Source: Lachnospiraceae bacterium | GTDB taxonomy: Bacteria; Bacillota; Clostridia; Lachnospirales; Lachnospiraceae | Direction of reading: 5' to 3' | Assembly (NCBI GenBank): GCA_022769005.1 | Contig: JALEKK010000038.1 | Span: forward strand, 41,511 to 105,510 | Length of the DNA stretch: 64,000 nucleotides | Part shown: piece by piece, positions 28,964 through 36,342 of the stretch | Numbering within the stretch: the stretch's first letter is position 1 | Layout: each line of letters opens with the position of its first letter | The notes under the pieces: generated by a model | Databases searched by the model: none | The model's input: the letters and a program-made list of their open reading frames with translations, nothing else | What the model was told of the DNA's origin: nothing | Made by a program: the position numbers and the translations under genes

Positions 28964-28984
28964 ACATTAACACCGGTTTACGAA

Positions 28985-29038
28985 ATATAATATAAAAAGG
29001 ACACAAACATTATTGCTTGTGTCCTTTTTATATTATAT
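28985..29038. terminator. Bidirectional terminator, 22-bp perfect stem
   Basis: 28985-29006 (containing AAAAAGGACACAA) pairs without mismatch with 29017-29038 around a 10-nt loop. It lies between the convergent def-like and NSS transporter genes and has A- and T-runs within the stem base. Confidence 0.88.
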
Positions 29039-29071
29039 GAATTCTTATTAAAGAATTACTTTAAATAATTA

Positions 29072-30475
29072 TTAAATAAGTATAAGTCCTATGGCTTTTA
29101 AGAAGAGAACAGCCAGGAGAGCAGGGGCAATAAACTTAATCATTACAACATAAAGTTTACTTCTTCCCATTTGTACTCCGCCTTTTTCAACTTCGCCGAT
29201 AATGGTTTTCGGTCCGAGAACCCATCCTATAAGGATACAGGTTGCAATCGCAACAATAGGCATAAGAATATTGTTACTTACGTAGTCGAGAATGTCTAAT
29301 ATCTGACCTGTAGAACCGTTAGGAAGCGGAGCCTCAAAGTACATAACATTGTATCCGAGACAAACAATTGCACCGACAACGGCAGCAATAACTGTTTCAA
29401 TAATAGTAGCCTTCTTTCTTGAAATATGGAATTCATCCATAAAGCTGGATACTACGGCTTCAAGAATGGATATGGCACTTGTGATTGCCGCAAAAAGAAC
29501 CATTGCAAAGAAGATGGTTCCGATTATATTGCCCCAAACACCCATGGCAGCAAATATCTTAGGAAGATAAACAAACATAAGTCCCGGACCGGAAGCACTG
29601 AGACCTTCAGATCCCATGAAACTGTATACTGCAGGTATAATCATTACACCTGCAAGAATGGCAACGGCAGTATCAAAAATCTCTATACGATTAACCGCTT
29701 TTGAGATGTTTTCGTTATCCTTAACATATGATCCGTATGCAACCATGATACCCATGGCAATGGATAAGCTGTAGAATAACTGTCCCATGGCATCAACCAG
29801 AACAGAGAAGAATGAACCTACGGTAACACCTGTAAAGTCAGGTATAAACAATATTTTTAAACCTTCAAGACCTGTTCTTGTTGTTCCGTCAGCGTCGGTA
29901 TGTGTAATAGTGAGAGAGAAGATTGCTATAACTACAACGAGTACAAGCAAAATAGGCATAAGGAATTTAGACAGATTTTCAATTCCCTTTACAACTCCAC
30001 GTAAAATAACAATTGCACATATTCCCAGGAATATGAACATGAAGATAAGCGGCTCAGCCGTACTTGTAATAAATCCGGTAAAGTATCCGTCATCAGCCAT
30101 GCTTACACCCTGACCGGTGAGGAAACCTATAAAGTATTTTATTACCCAACCGCCGATGGCGCAGTAGTAAGGCAAAATCATCATTGGAACGATGGTGGCA
30201 AAAAAGCCTATAAATCCGCTTTTCTTATTAAGAGCTTTATAAGCGGATAAAGGACCTTTTTTTGTTTTTCGTCCGATTGCAACTTCCGTTATTATGAGCG
30301 TAAAACCAAATGTAACAGAGAGTATCAGATAAATAATAATGAATAATCCGCCACCGTCTTTTGCTGCGAGATATGGGAATCTCCAGATATTACCAAGACC
30401 TACGGCACTACCTGCGGCTGCAAGTACAAATCCGATTGAGCCAGAAAATGAACTTCTTGATTTTTTTTCTGACAT
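29072..30475 (-). CDS. Neurotransmitter:sodium symporter (NSS) family transporter
   Basis: 467 residues, about 11 membrane helices as in bacterial MhsT/TnaT-like members. TM1 carries the unwound GSAVGLGNIWRFPYLAAKDGGG signature including the Na+-binding residues (shown in parts: GSAVGLGNIWRFPY and DGGG). TM6 and TM8 regions (LSIAMGIMVAYGSY, AAITSAISILEAVVS) are also recognisable. Substrates of the family are amino acids, driven by Na+. The only plausible start (MSEKKSRSS) is 25 nt from its AGGAG, with a small hairpin between them. In-frame stop just upstream excludes an earlier start. The exact amino acid cannot be assigned. Confidence 0.9.
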   Translation of the reverse strand: MSEKKSRSSFSGSIGFVLAAAGSAVGLGNIWRFPYLAAKDGGGLFIIIYLILSVTFGFTLIITEVAIGRKTKKGPLSAYKALNKKSGFIGFFATIVPMMILPYYCAIGGWVIKYFIGFLTGQGVSMADDGYFTGFITSTAEPLIFMFIFLGICAIVILRGVVKGIENLSKFLMPILLVLVVVIAIFSLTITHTDADGTTRTGLEGLKILFIPDFTGVTVGSFFSVLVDAMGQLFYSLSIAMGIMVAYGSYVKDNENISKAVNRIEIFDTAVAILAGVMIIPAVYSFMGSEGLSASGPGLMFVYLPKIFAAMGVWGNIIGTIFFAMVLFAAITSAISILEAVVSSFMDEFHISRKKATIIETVIAAVVGAIVCLGYNVMYFEAPLPNGSTGQILDILDYVSNNILMPIVAIATCILIGWVLGPKTIIGEVEKGGVQMGRSKLYVVMIKFIAPALLAVLFLKAIGLILI

Positions 30476-30483
30476 TTCAAATC

Positions 30484-30505
30484 ACAGATATGTATCTGTT
30501 CTCCT
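30484..30505 (-). promoter_or_regulatory. Shine-Dalgarno separated from NSS start by a hairpin
   Basis: On the - strand AGGAG (30505-30501) is followed by ACAGATACATATCTGT (30499-30484), a 6-bp stem with a 4-nt loop, then 8 nt and the ATG at 30475. Linear spacing is 25 nt; with the hairpin folded it is about 9 nt, the usual distance. Confidence 0.55.
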
Positions 30506-30630
30506 TTCTTAATATTTTATATACTGTACATAAAAATATCATAAATAATTTACGATTACAATATATTGATTGATTTTATAAAAGTTAAAGGGATAATATA
30601 TTATTTTCTTAAATAATATTACCTAAAATA

Positions 30631-30837
30631 TTACATAAAGAATTCGTAAGTATCATCATCAACCTTATTAATCTTATCAATATAACTTTTGAAAGAGTCT
30701 TGATTTTTCTTGGCGAATTCAACGACATCTTTATCTTTAACCTGTTTGAGATAGAATAAGAAGTCATTGAAGCTTACGAACTTGTGTCTGTCAATCAGTA
30801 CACATAACTTTTCGATATTGCAATCATGTTCACTCAT
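30631..30837 (-). CDS. Small hypothetical protein (68 aa)
   Basis: 68 residues, acidic and Lys-rich, predicted mostly helical, with two cysteines near the N-terminus (MSEHDCNIEKLCVLIDRHKF). The start is supported by AAAGGAG 8 nt upstream on the - strand, which makes a real gene likely despite its size. No recognisable domain, signal peptide or membrane segment. It lies between mntP and the NSS gene, separated from both by more than 150 bp, so it is probably transcribed alone. Function unknown. Confidence 0.6.
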   Translation of the reverse strand: MSEHDCNIEKLCVLIDRHKFVSFNDFLFYLKQVKDKDVVEFAKKNQDSFKSYIDKINKVDDDTYEFFM

Positions 30838-31015
30838 AACATAAACTCCTTTTTCGATATAAATTTATAATATTTTTTTAATTATACCTTAATAAATGTA
30901 ACTATGGTAGGTATCAGAAAATATATTATATATAGAACCAAAATCCACCGGTAAAAAGGGAGAAAGAGAGTTGCTTATGCGGTATATTTGACAATTACGA
31001 TAATGTTAATAAATA

Positions 31016-31060
31016 AAAAACCATCCAAATTGCCATGGGCAGGCAGTTTAGACGGTTTTT
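31016..31060 (-). terminator. Terminator after mntP
   Basis: AAAAACC..TGCC at 31016-31034 pairs with 31042-31060. Two of the three non-Watson-Crick positions are G-U only in the - strand transcript, which indicates it serves the mntP side. Confidence 0.7.
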
Positions 31061-31079
31061 ATTATTCATCGGTTTTAAA

Positions 31080-31646
31080 TCAAAACGGAAGCAGACCGAA
31101 ATGATTTAACAGAACTTTAAGTCCCATAAGACATAGAACAATTCCTCCTGCCAGTTCAGCCCTTCTTTTGTATTTAACACCGAATATGTTTCCTATTTTT
31201 ACGCCTATAACGGAAAGAACAAAGGCCGTTATTCCTATAATTGAAGAAGAATAGAATATATCGACATGTATGAATGCAAATGAAACTCCGACACCGAGAG
31301 CATCTATGCTGGAGGCAATCGCAAGCAGAATCATTGTTTTTGCATCAAGTTTATCGTTTATATCGTCATTGTTTTTATCAAGAGCTTCCCTGATCATGTT
31401 AATACCGATAAGCATTAATAATCCGAACACAATCCAATGATCGAAGGATTCAATGAAGGAAGAAAATCTTTCTCCGATAAAATATCCGGCGACTGTCATT
31501 CCGAACTGAAACGATCCGAAATAAGCACCTACAATAAGAAAATGCTTAGGTTTTAATTTACCGAATGACAAGCCCTTACAAACGGATATTGCAAAGGCAT
31601 CCATTGCAAGACCGACGGCAATAATAATTAATTCAACAAAACTCAT
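31080..31646 (-). CDS. mntP: Manganese efflux pump MntP
   Basis: 188 residues, six membrane helices arranged as two repeats of three, each repeat opening with an acidic motif: GLAMDAFAISVCKGL in TM1 and ASSIDALGVGVSFAF in TM4. These Asp residues are needed for Mn2+ export in studied homologues. The protein sits in the cytoplasmic membrane and prevents manganese toxicity. In many bacteria mntP is preceded by a yybP-ykoY Mn2+ riboswitch; the 66-bp upstream spacer here is too short and shows none, so regulation must differ. Follows the recombinase gene in the same orientation. Confidence 0.93.
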   Translation of the reverse strand: MSFVELIIIAVGLAMDAFAISVCKGLSFGKLKPKHFLIVGAYFGSFQFGMTVAGYFIGERFSSFIESFDHWIVFGLLMLIGINMIREALDKNNDDINDKLDAKTMILLAIASSIDALGVGVSFAFIHVDIFYSSSIIGITAFVLSVIGVKIGNIFGVKYKRRAELAGGIVLCLMGLKVLLNHFGLLPF

Positions 31647-31712
31647 GTTAACCTACCTAATTAAAATGTAATAAATATTATATATCATAATTTAAGCGTC
31701 GGAATCGCAATT

Positions 31713-32768
31713 TTACTCTTCTTTTCTTAATCTTACAATATTTCGAGCTTTTCTTTTATTTTCCTCTGCCATATCTGCATAGTGTCGTCTCGTTGTATTA
31801 ACGTCTTTATGTCCAAGCACATCGGCAACCAGATAAATATCACGGCTCTCCTGATACAGGTTTGTTCCGTAAGTACTTCTTAATTTATGGGGGGTTATTT
31901 TTTTTATGTTTGTAACGGTGGATGCATATTTTTTGACTAACAGTTCAATGGATCTTACTCCGAGCCTTTTGTTTTGCAATGACAGGAAAAACGCGTTTTC
32001 ATGACCTTTTAAAGGAATTTTATCTTTTCTTTCATTGGCGTAATCGATAAGCGCTTCACGAACTTCATTACCGAAATATACAAAACTTTCGGCGCCGCCT
32101 TTTCTTATAATTCTTATTCTGTCATTATCAAAATCGACATCGGAGATGTCCAGTCCGACACATTCCGATACACGGATTCCGGTTCCGAGCAGAAGAGTGA
32201 GGAGTGCAAGATCTCTTACGGCAAGTTTTTTTTGGACTTTTGCCTGGTGCTTTGACAATTTTGCTCCGGATTCAACATTATCCAAAAGTTCGGCAACTTC
32301 ATTCGCTTCTAATCGGATAATATTATGCTCATGAATAACGGGCATGTCAACCTGAGTTGAAGGATTGTTTTTTATCTTATCCATTCTATAGAAGTACTTA
32401 TACATACCTCTGACGGAACACAGTTTTCTTTTTATCGCGCTGTCGGAATTAGTGACAATTTTTCCGTTATTATTGTATGCCTTGCAATATCTTAAAAAAT
32501 CGGAAATATCTTCGCTGTTTACTTTATCAAGGTCGGAAAGTCTTAAAAATGCTTTATCCATACCTTTAAGAGGACTTCTGTTATTTTGAACCAAAAAGTC
32601 AAAGAAAGTATCTAAATCATATGCATATGCAATTTTAGTTCTCGGCTGTTTGGTAAATTCAAGACTGTTAAAATATTCAACAAGAAATCTGGGCATTGAA
32701 TCAAGCATTTTATTGAGTTTAAGCGTATATTTTGCTTCTTCCTGTTTTGAATATGTGGAACCTGCCAT
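31713..32768 (-). CDS. xerS: Tyrosine recombinase, XerS-like
   Basis: 351 residues from the ATG at 32768. The ATG 15 bp upstream (32783) is rejected because the GGAGGT inside it is the ribosome site for 32768 (7-nt spacing). Catalytic residues are complete: R199 in GTGIRVSEC, K223 in RKGG, H294 and R297 in TPHKLRSTYG, H320 in LGHKD and nucleophile Y330 in RRHYADM. The long N-terminal arm-binding region (PRFLVEYFNS, YAYDLDTFFDFL) and the size fit XerS of streptococci (356 aa) better than XerC/XerD (about 300). XerS alone resolves chromosome dimers at a dif site beside its own gene. No phage or transposon genes are near, so a mobile-element integrase is unlikely. A dif-like repeat lies about 260 bp upstream. 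Confidence 0.8.
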   Translation of the reverse strand: MAGSTYSKQEEAKYTLKLNKMLDSMPRFLVEYFNSLEFTKQPRTKIAYAYDLDTFFDFLVQNNRSPLKGMDKAFLRLSDLDKVNSEDISDFLRYCKAYNNNGKIVTNSDSAIKRKLCSVRGMYKYFYRMDKIKNNPSTQVDMPVIHEHNIIRLEANEVAELLDNVESGAKLSKHQAKVQKKLAVRDLALLTLLLGTGIRVSECVGLDISDVDFDNDRIRIIRKGGAESFVYFGNEVREALIDYANERKDKIPLKGHENAFFLSLQNKRLGVRSIELLVKKYASTVTNIKKITPHKLRSTYGTNLYQESRDIYLVADVLGHKDVNTTRRHYADMAEENKRKARNIVRLRKEE

Positions 32769-33028
32769 AGCATTTACCTCCATAAGTTAAGTACATGTAT
32801 ATTTATCAGACTGTTTATGATAGATTATTTGTCGATGTTACCGTCCGTATGTTATATATAATGCAACAAAGAGTATATTCCAACATACGTACAATATCAA
32901 TTATATAATATATAATAATATATTCGATAAATAATTGTTATACAAAAAGCAGATATTATCTGCGGCAGAATTTTAAAAAAGCAGCAGTATAATACGGAAA
33001 TTAAAGATATATCGGGACGGTATATATC

Positions 33029-33056
33029 TATTCGCTAAATTACAGTTTAACGAATA
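33029..33056. other. Candidate dif site (11-6-11 inverted repeat)
   Basis: TATTCGCTAAA (33029-33039), 6-bp centre TTACAG, TTTAACGAATA (33046-33056). The arms are inverted repeats with one mismatch, matching the size and geometry of Xer recombination sites (two 11-bp arms, 6-bp centre). A further copy of the arm, TATTCGATAAA, is at 32921-32931 in the same orientation as the left arm. It lies beside an XerS-like gene and at the point where gene orientation switches. No sequence identity to a published dif is claimed. Confidence 0.5.
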
Positions 33057-33252
33057 AATAACAAAAAAACAATATAATTAATGCAAATATAATGCACTTA
33101 CTTTTTATTACAGTATATAATTGTGATTAAACCCCGTATGGATGCATGTTTGATTAATTTATATGTTAAGTTTTTGTGATACATGCCGGGCTTAATAAAC
33201 TTATATTAATAATATTAATACTTAATACTTATACAGTCTGCATAAGTGTTGT

Positions 33253-33282
33253 GAGTTATTATTTATAGAGTTATTATTTATA
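33253..33282. repeat. 15-bp perfect tandem duplication
   Basis: GAGTTATTATTTATA occurs twice back to back (33253-33267 and 33268-33282) just before the LysM gene terminator. Confidence 0.8.
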
Positions 33283-33291
33283 TGTGTAAAC

Positions 33292-33350
33292 AACAAATAC
33301 ATAAAAAAGACCTTCGAGTGTATTGCGAAAGTCTTTTTTATGTATTTGTT
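33292..33350 (-). terminator. Terminator of the LysM gene, 20-bp perfect stem
   Basis: 33292-33311 (AACAAATACATAAAAAAGAC) pairs perfectly with 33331-33350 around a 19-nt loop that itself contains TTCG/CGAA. Placed 31 bp after the LysM gene stop. Confidence 0.85.
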
Positions 33351-33380
33351 ATATATTTTATTGCTTAATTCAATAATTCT

Positions 33381-33950
33381 TCACCTGTAGTAATAATATA
33401 TTATTTTTGTTCCGGAATATATTGTATCATTTTTCATATTGTTTAATCGAATTATATTATTTATATATTCATTAACGGTTTCATGTGGAGCTTTATATTT
33501 TTTGGCAATACCTGTCAATGTATCTCCTTTATTAATAACTATACTTGAATAATATATATCGCCATAACCGGTCACAATACCTTTGATATTGTTATCGGCC
33601 AAGGTTCTGCCCGAATAATTATTATTTATCATATTTGATGTTTGTATATTATCTGTATTCATATAATCATGGTTTGATGTTTTTGACGTCATGTGCATAT
33701 ATGAATTCATAATAATTATGCAGGCTATAATAGAAGAAATTATAACGGATACACCGATCATTAAATATTTTCTGTTTAATGAAGATATACTTTTTTTCAC
33801 ATGTCTGTTGCAATCGGTACGGTCTGACGGTTCATATGCAAATTGAACAGCCGGACCGTTGTTGCCCGGCATATTATTGATATTACGATAATCCTGTGCA
33901 TTAAACCTGTATCCGTCCGTATTATAATCAAATACAACTATTTTCCCCAT
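33381..33950 (-). CDS. LysM-domain membrane protein divergent from lexA, YneA-like division inhibitor candidate
   Basis: 189 residues: a cytoplasmic N-terminal part of about 62 residues, one membrane helix (about 63-83, YLMIGVSVIISSIIACIIIM), an Asn/Ser-rich linker, and a C-terminal LysM peptidoglycan-binding domain (IVINKGDTLTGIAKKYKAP...). Divergent placement next to lexA is the arrangement of yneA in Bacillus, whose SOS-induced LysM product blocks division. This protein is larger than YneA (about 105 aa) because of its N-terminal part. It has a perfect TTGACA-N17-TATAAT promoter with a LexA-box candidate over the predicted start site, which supports SOS control. RBS: AAGGAG before the start. 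Function is inferred from context. Confidence 0.75.
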   Translation of the reverse strand: MGKIVVFDYNTDGYRFNAQDYRNINNMPGNNGPAVQFAYEPSDRTDCNRHVKKSISSLNRKYLMIGVSVIISSIIACIIIMNSYMHMTSKTSNHDYMNTDNIQTSNMINNNYSGRTLADNNIKGIVTGYGDIYYSSIVINKGDTLTGIAKKYKAPHETVNEYINNIIRLNNMKNDTIYSGTKIIYYYYR

Positions 33951-33997
33951 AATATCACTCCTTTTTTAATTATGCAGCCAAAAAGAATATTTGTTCA

Positions 33998-34009
33998 GAA
34001 CAACTGTTT
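33998..34009. promoter_or_regulatory. LexA (SOS) box candidate
   Basis: GAACAACTGTTT fits the Firmicute LexA pattern GAAC-N4-GTTY. It covers the predicted transcription start of the LysM gene, 48 bp upstream of its start codon, in the lexA/LysM divergent spacer. An overlapping TGTTC-A-GAACA dyad begins at 33992. Confidence 0.6.
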
Positions 34010-34015
34010 TTAGAA

Positions 34016-34044
34016 ATTATATTTCGCGAACAAATTTTTGTCAA
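34016..34044 (-). promoter_or_regulatory. Consensus sigma-A promoter for the LysM gene
   Basis: On the - strand TTGACA (34044-34039), exactly 17 bp, then TATAAT (34021-34016). Both hexamers are perfect. Such a strong promoter normally needs a tight repressor, consistent with the adjoining LexA-box candidate. Confidence 0.75.
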
Positions 34045-34221
34045 TATATTTGCGAACATTTTTTTGGAACATTTTTTCTTAAAACGGTTGTATTGCATAT
34101 TAAATTCATGGTATCATTGTAAAAATATTGTTTATATGGTTGTTTAAATGCTGCGATTATTATAATCTTTGCATATTGTGATAAATTATTTATTGGGTCG
34201 AATCTACGGAGGATGTAGCTT

Positions 34222-34851
34222 ATGTCGGGATATGAATACGGAGAAATTACCGAAAAACAGCAGGAAATTTTAGATTATATTAAAGAACAGATAGTTCAGA
34301 AGGGTTTTCCGCCGTCTGTAAGAGATATCTGTTCTGCGGTTAATCTTCGTTCAACTTCATCGGTGCACTCTCATCTTGAGAAATTGGAAAAAAACGGATA
34401 TATCAAAAGAGATAAGGCTAAATCAAGAAGTATTGAGATTGTAGATGACGATTTTAACGAAGTAAGAAAAGAAATGTCATTTATACCTGAATTGGGTGAA
34501 GTGGCCGCAGGAATGCCAATGCTGGCGGTTGAGAATACAACGGGATATTTTCCGATACCGACGGAATATTTGTCTAATAAACAGACGTTTATTCTTAAAG
34601 TTAAGGGTGACAGCATGACAGACATCGGAATGCTTAACGGTGATAAAATTATTGTTGAACAGACAAATGTTGCAAATAACGGAGACATCGTTGTTGCATT
34701 GGTGGATGATTCGGCAACCGTTAAAAGATTTTTTAAAGAGAAGGATCACGTCAGACTTCAACCTGAGAATAAGGATATGGAACCTATCATTGTCGATAAT
34801 TGCACCATACTCGGAAAAGTTGTCGGTTTGTTCAGATTTGATATACATTGA
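34222..34851 (+). CDS. lexA: LexA repressor
   Basis: 209 residues. N-terminal winged helix (PPSVRDICSAVNLRSTSSVHSHLEKL) and C-terminal S24 self-cleaving domain with cleavage site A96-G97 (VAAGMP), nucleophile S131 in KGDSMTD and general base K168 in ATVKRFF; the 34- and 37-residue spacings equal those of E. coli LexA. RecA-activated self-cleavage derepresses DNA damage genes. ACGGAGGATGTAGCTT gives a GGAGG site. The 271-bp spacer to the LysM gene holds a LexA-box candidate and three GAACA-T-run repeats. uvrB in this window has a related site, so at least three regulon members are visible. Confidence 0.97.
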   Translation: MSGYEYGEITEKQQEILDYIKEQIVQKGFPPSVRDICSAVNLRSTSSVHSHLEKLEKNGYIKRDKAKSRSIEIVDDDFNEVRKEMSFIPELGEVAAGMPMLAVENTTGYFPIPTEYLSNKQTFILKVKGDSMTDIGMLNGDKIIVEQTNVANNGDIVVALVDDSATVKRFFKEKDHVRLQPENKDMEPIIVDNCTILGKVVGLFRFDIH

Positions 34852-35006
34852 TAAAATAATATTATAAAACGATGTCGTAATGATATATTATGATGATATA
34901 TCATTATAATGAGTAACAATAAATATTATTGAATAAAAAGACTTGTTTTTACATTCCCCGTTATATTTTTAATTCGTTATTCGTTATCGCTATTATAATG
35001 AAGAAA

Positions 35007-35052
35007 AGCCGTATATATCATGCCCGGTTTATCTGACATGATATATACGGCT
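35007..35052. terminator. Bidirectional terminator between lexA and rsfS
   Basis: AGCCGTATATATCATG (35007-35022) pairs perfectly with 35037-35052 around a 14-nt loop. It lies between convergent genes; T-rich sequence follows on both strands. Confidence 0.8.
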
Positions 35053-35071
35053 CTTTATTTATATACGGTTT

Positions 35072-35476
35072 TTACATCTCTTTAAGTTTATTAAGGTCAA
35101 CTGTTTTTGCATCTGACCATATTTTATCTAAATTATAGTAATCCCGTTCATCTTCTGAAAAAATATGGACTACTATTCCGTTATAATCAAGAAGGATCCA
35201 TTTTCCGGTATCATATCCTTCTTTTAACGGATTTCCGAACAGATCCGTATCGTCAATTTTAGTTGCATGTATATTATATTCGGACATTTTTTCATCAACT
35301 TCATCTGCAATGGTTTGTGTTTGTCTTATATTTGAACCGGAGCATATTACAAAATAATCTGCAATAGGACTTATATCTTTAATATCAAGAATTTGTATGT
35401 TATATGCCTTTTTATCCTCCATTGCTTTAACGATAATTTTAAGGTTTTCTGTTATTGTTTTGTCTCTGTCTGTCAT
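35072..35476 (-). CDS. rsfS: Ribosomal silencing factor RsfS
   Basis: 134 residues, RsfS/Iojap family: DIKDISPIADYFVICSGSNIRQTQTIADEV followed by GKWILLDYNGIVVHIFSEDERDYYNLDKIW is the diagnostic block (given here as residue stretches of the domain; the key motifs are ADYFVICSG and DYNGIVVHIF). RsfS binds uL14 on the 50S subunit and prevents joining of subunits under nutrient limitation. It follows yqeK after about 64 bp, the order usual in Firmicutes. The normal upstream partner nadD is not present in this window. Confidence 0.94.
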   Translation of the reverse strand: MTDRDKTITENLKIIVKAMEDKKAYNIQILDIKDISPIADYFVICSGSNIRQTQTIADEVDEKMSEYNIHATKIDDTDLFGNPLKEGYDTGKWILLDYNGIVVHIFSEDERDYYNLDKIWSDAKTVDLNKLKEM

Positions 35477-35540
35477 TTCACGTTTCTCCCCGTATTAAAT
35501 TCATGATTTTTATAATTAATTATTATAATCAATTATATTA

Positions 35541-36131
35541 TTATCTGCTTTCTATGATTCTTTCGTAATAAGAAAATGTATCTTCCGTCATGGGATCAAT
35601 AGGCAAATGCTTACTTTTTAAATGATTTAAAGATTCTCTTAATATTATATACATTGTCATTTCAATGTCTTTAAATGCTAAATACCTTAATTCATCAAGC
35701 AATTCCGAATGTTTTCTGTTCGGCTCAAGATAATCTGCTATAAATAATATTTCGGACAGTCTGCTCATTTGAACTTTACCGGTTGTATGGCATTCGATTG
35801 CTTCACAAATATCGTTATTATCTATATTATATTTTTCTTTTGCAAATAATGCTCCTACTTTTGCATGCAGAAGATACGGACTTTTGTATTCACTCTCCGT
35901 AATCGGTATATTGTTGGATTCGGAAATTGAAATTAATTCTTTCCATGAGTAATTTTTGGCACAGTCATGCAATAATCCGGCAATATATGCATCATCAAGG
36001 TTTACACCGTATCTTGCCGCAAGTGCGAATGAAAGGTCCGCCACCGCTATAACATGTGCCAGCCTTTTTTTATCGTTCCAAAATAAATCATTTATTTTGG
36101 CATATATCTCCTTATTAAAGTGATTATTCAT
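35541..36131 (-). CDS. yqeK: HD-domain Ap4A hydrolase YqeK
   Basis: 196 residues with an HD-type metallohydrolase domain: RLAHVIAVADLSFALA supplies the first His, GLLHDCAKNYSW the HD pair, and later HAKVGALFAKEKY and ECHTTGKVQMSRLSEILFIADYLEPNR the remaining ligands. YqeK enzymes symmetrically cleave diadenosine tetraphosphate to two ADP, limiting this stress nucleotide. In most Firmicutes it is fused by operon to nadD and rsfS; here only rsfS follows. Start preceded by GGAGATCGAAT on the - strand. Confidence 0.92.
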   Translation of the reverse strand: MNNHFNKEIYAKINDLFWNDKKRLAHVIAVADLSFALAARYGVNLDDAYIAGLLHDCAKNYSWKELISISESNNIPITESEYKSPYLLHAKVGALFAKEKYNIDNNDICEAIECHTTGKVQMSRLSEILFIADYLEPNRKHSELLDELRYLAFKDIEMTMYIILRESLNHLKSKHLPIDPMTEDTFSYYERIIESR

Positions 36132-36342
36132 ATTCGATCTCCGTATTAAATTGTAATTTTATTATTAACATTATTATTAATCATATTATCAACATGTGAA
36201 AATAATTATACTATTTAACGGGTAATTTCTCTATATAAATAAATGCGCTAACAGACGGCTTACGGATTAATTTCTTTTAAGGCATGGATAAAAAGTAAAT
36301 TACGGTAAAAAAACATATATTAAAAACCGATAATTAAAAATG

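Larger units (their letters stand above)
32769..33291. other. Gene-free AT-rich region between xerS-like gene and the LysM gene terminator
   Basis: This is the only stretch over 300 bp without a gene. I see no plausible coding sequence. It holds several inverted repeats: GTATGTT...AACATAC near 32847-32886, GCAGATATTATCTGC at 32949-32963, the 28-bp dif-like repeat at 33029-33056, GCATGT...ACATGC near 33144-33186, and a 15-bp tandem duplication at 33253-33282. The density of dyads next to a site-specific recombinase gene suggests a DNA-binding or recombination zone rather than a decayed gene. Confidence 0.6.

Noticed and set aside
31713..32768. Integrase of a prophage or integrative element
   Set aside because: No excisionase, phage, conjugation or tRNA att features nearby; neighbours are chromosomal core genes and the protein resembles XerS in size and N-terminal region.
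33144..33186. GCATGT...ACATGC inverted repeat as a second dif or operator
   Set aside because: Arms are only 6 bp with a loop over 30 bp; expected by chance in AT-rich DNA.
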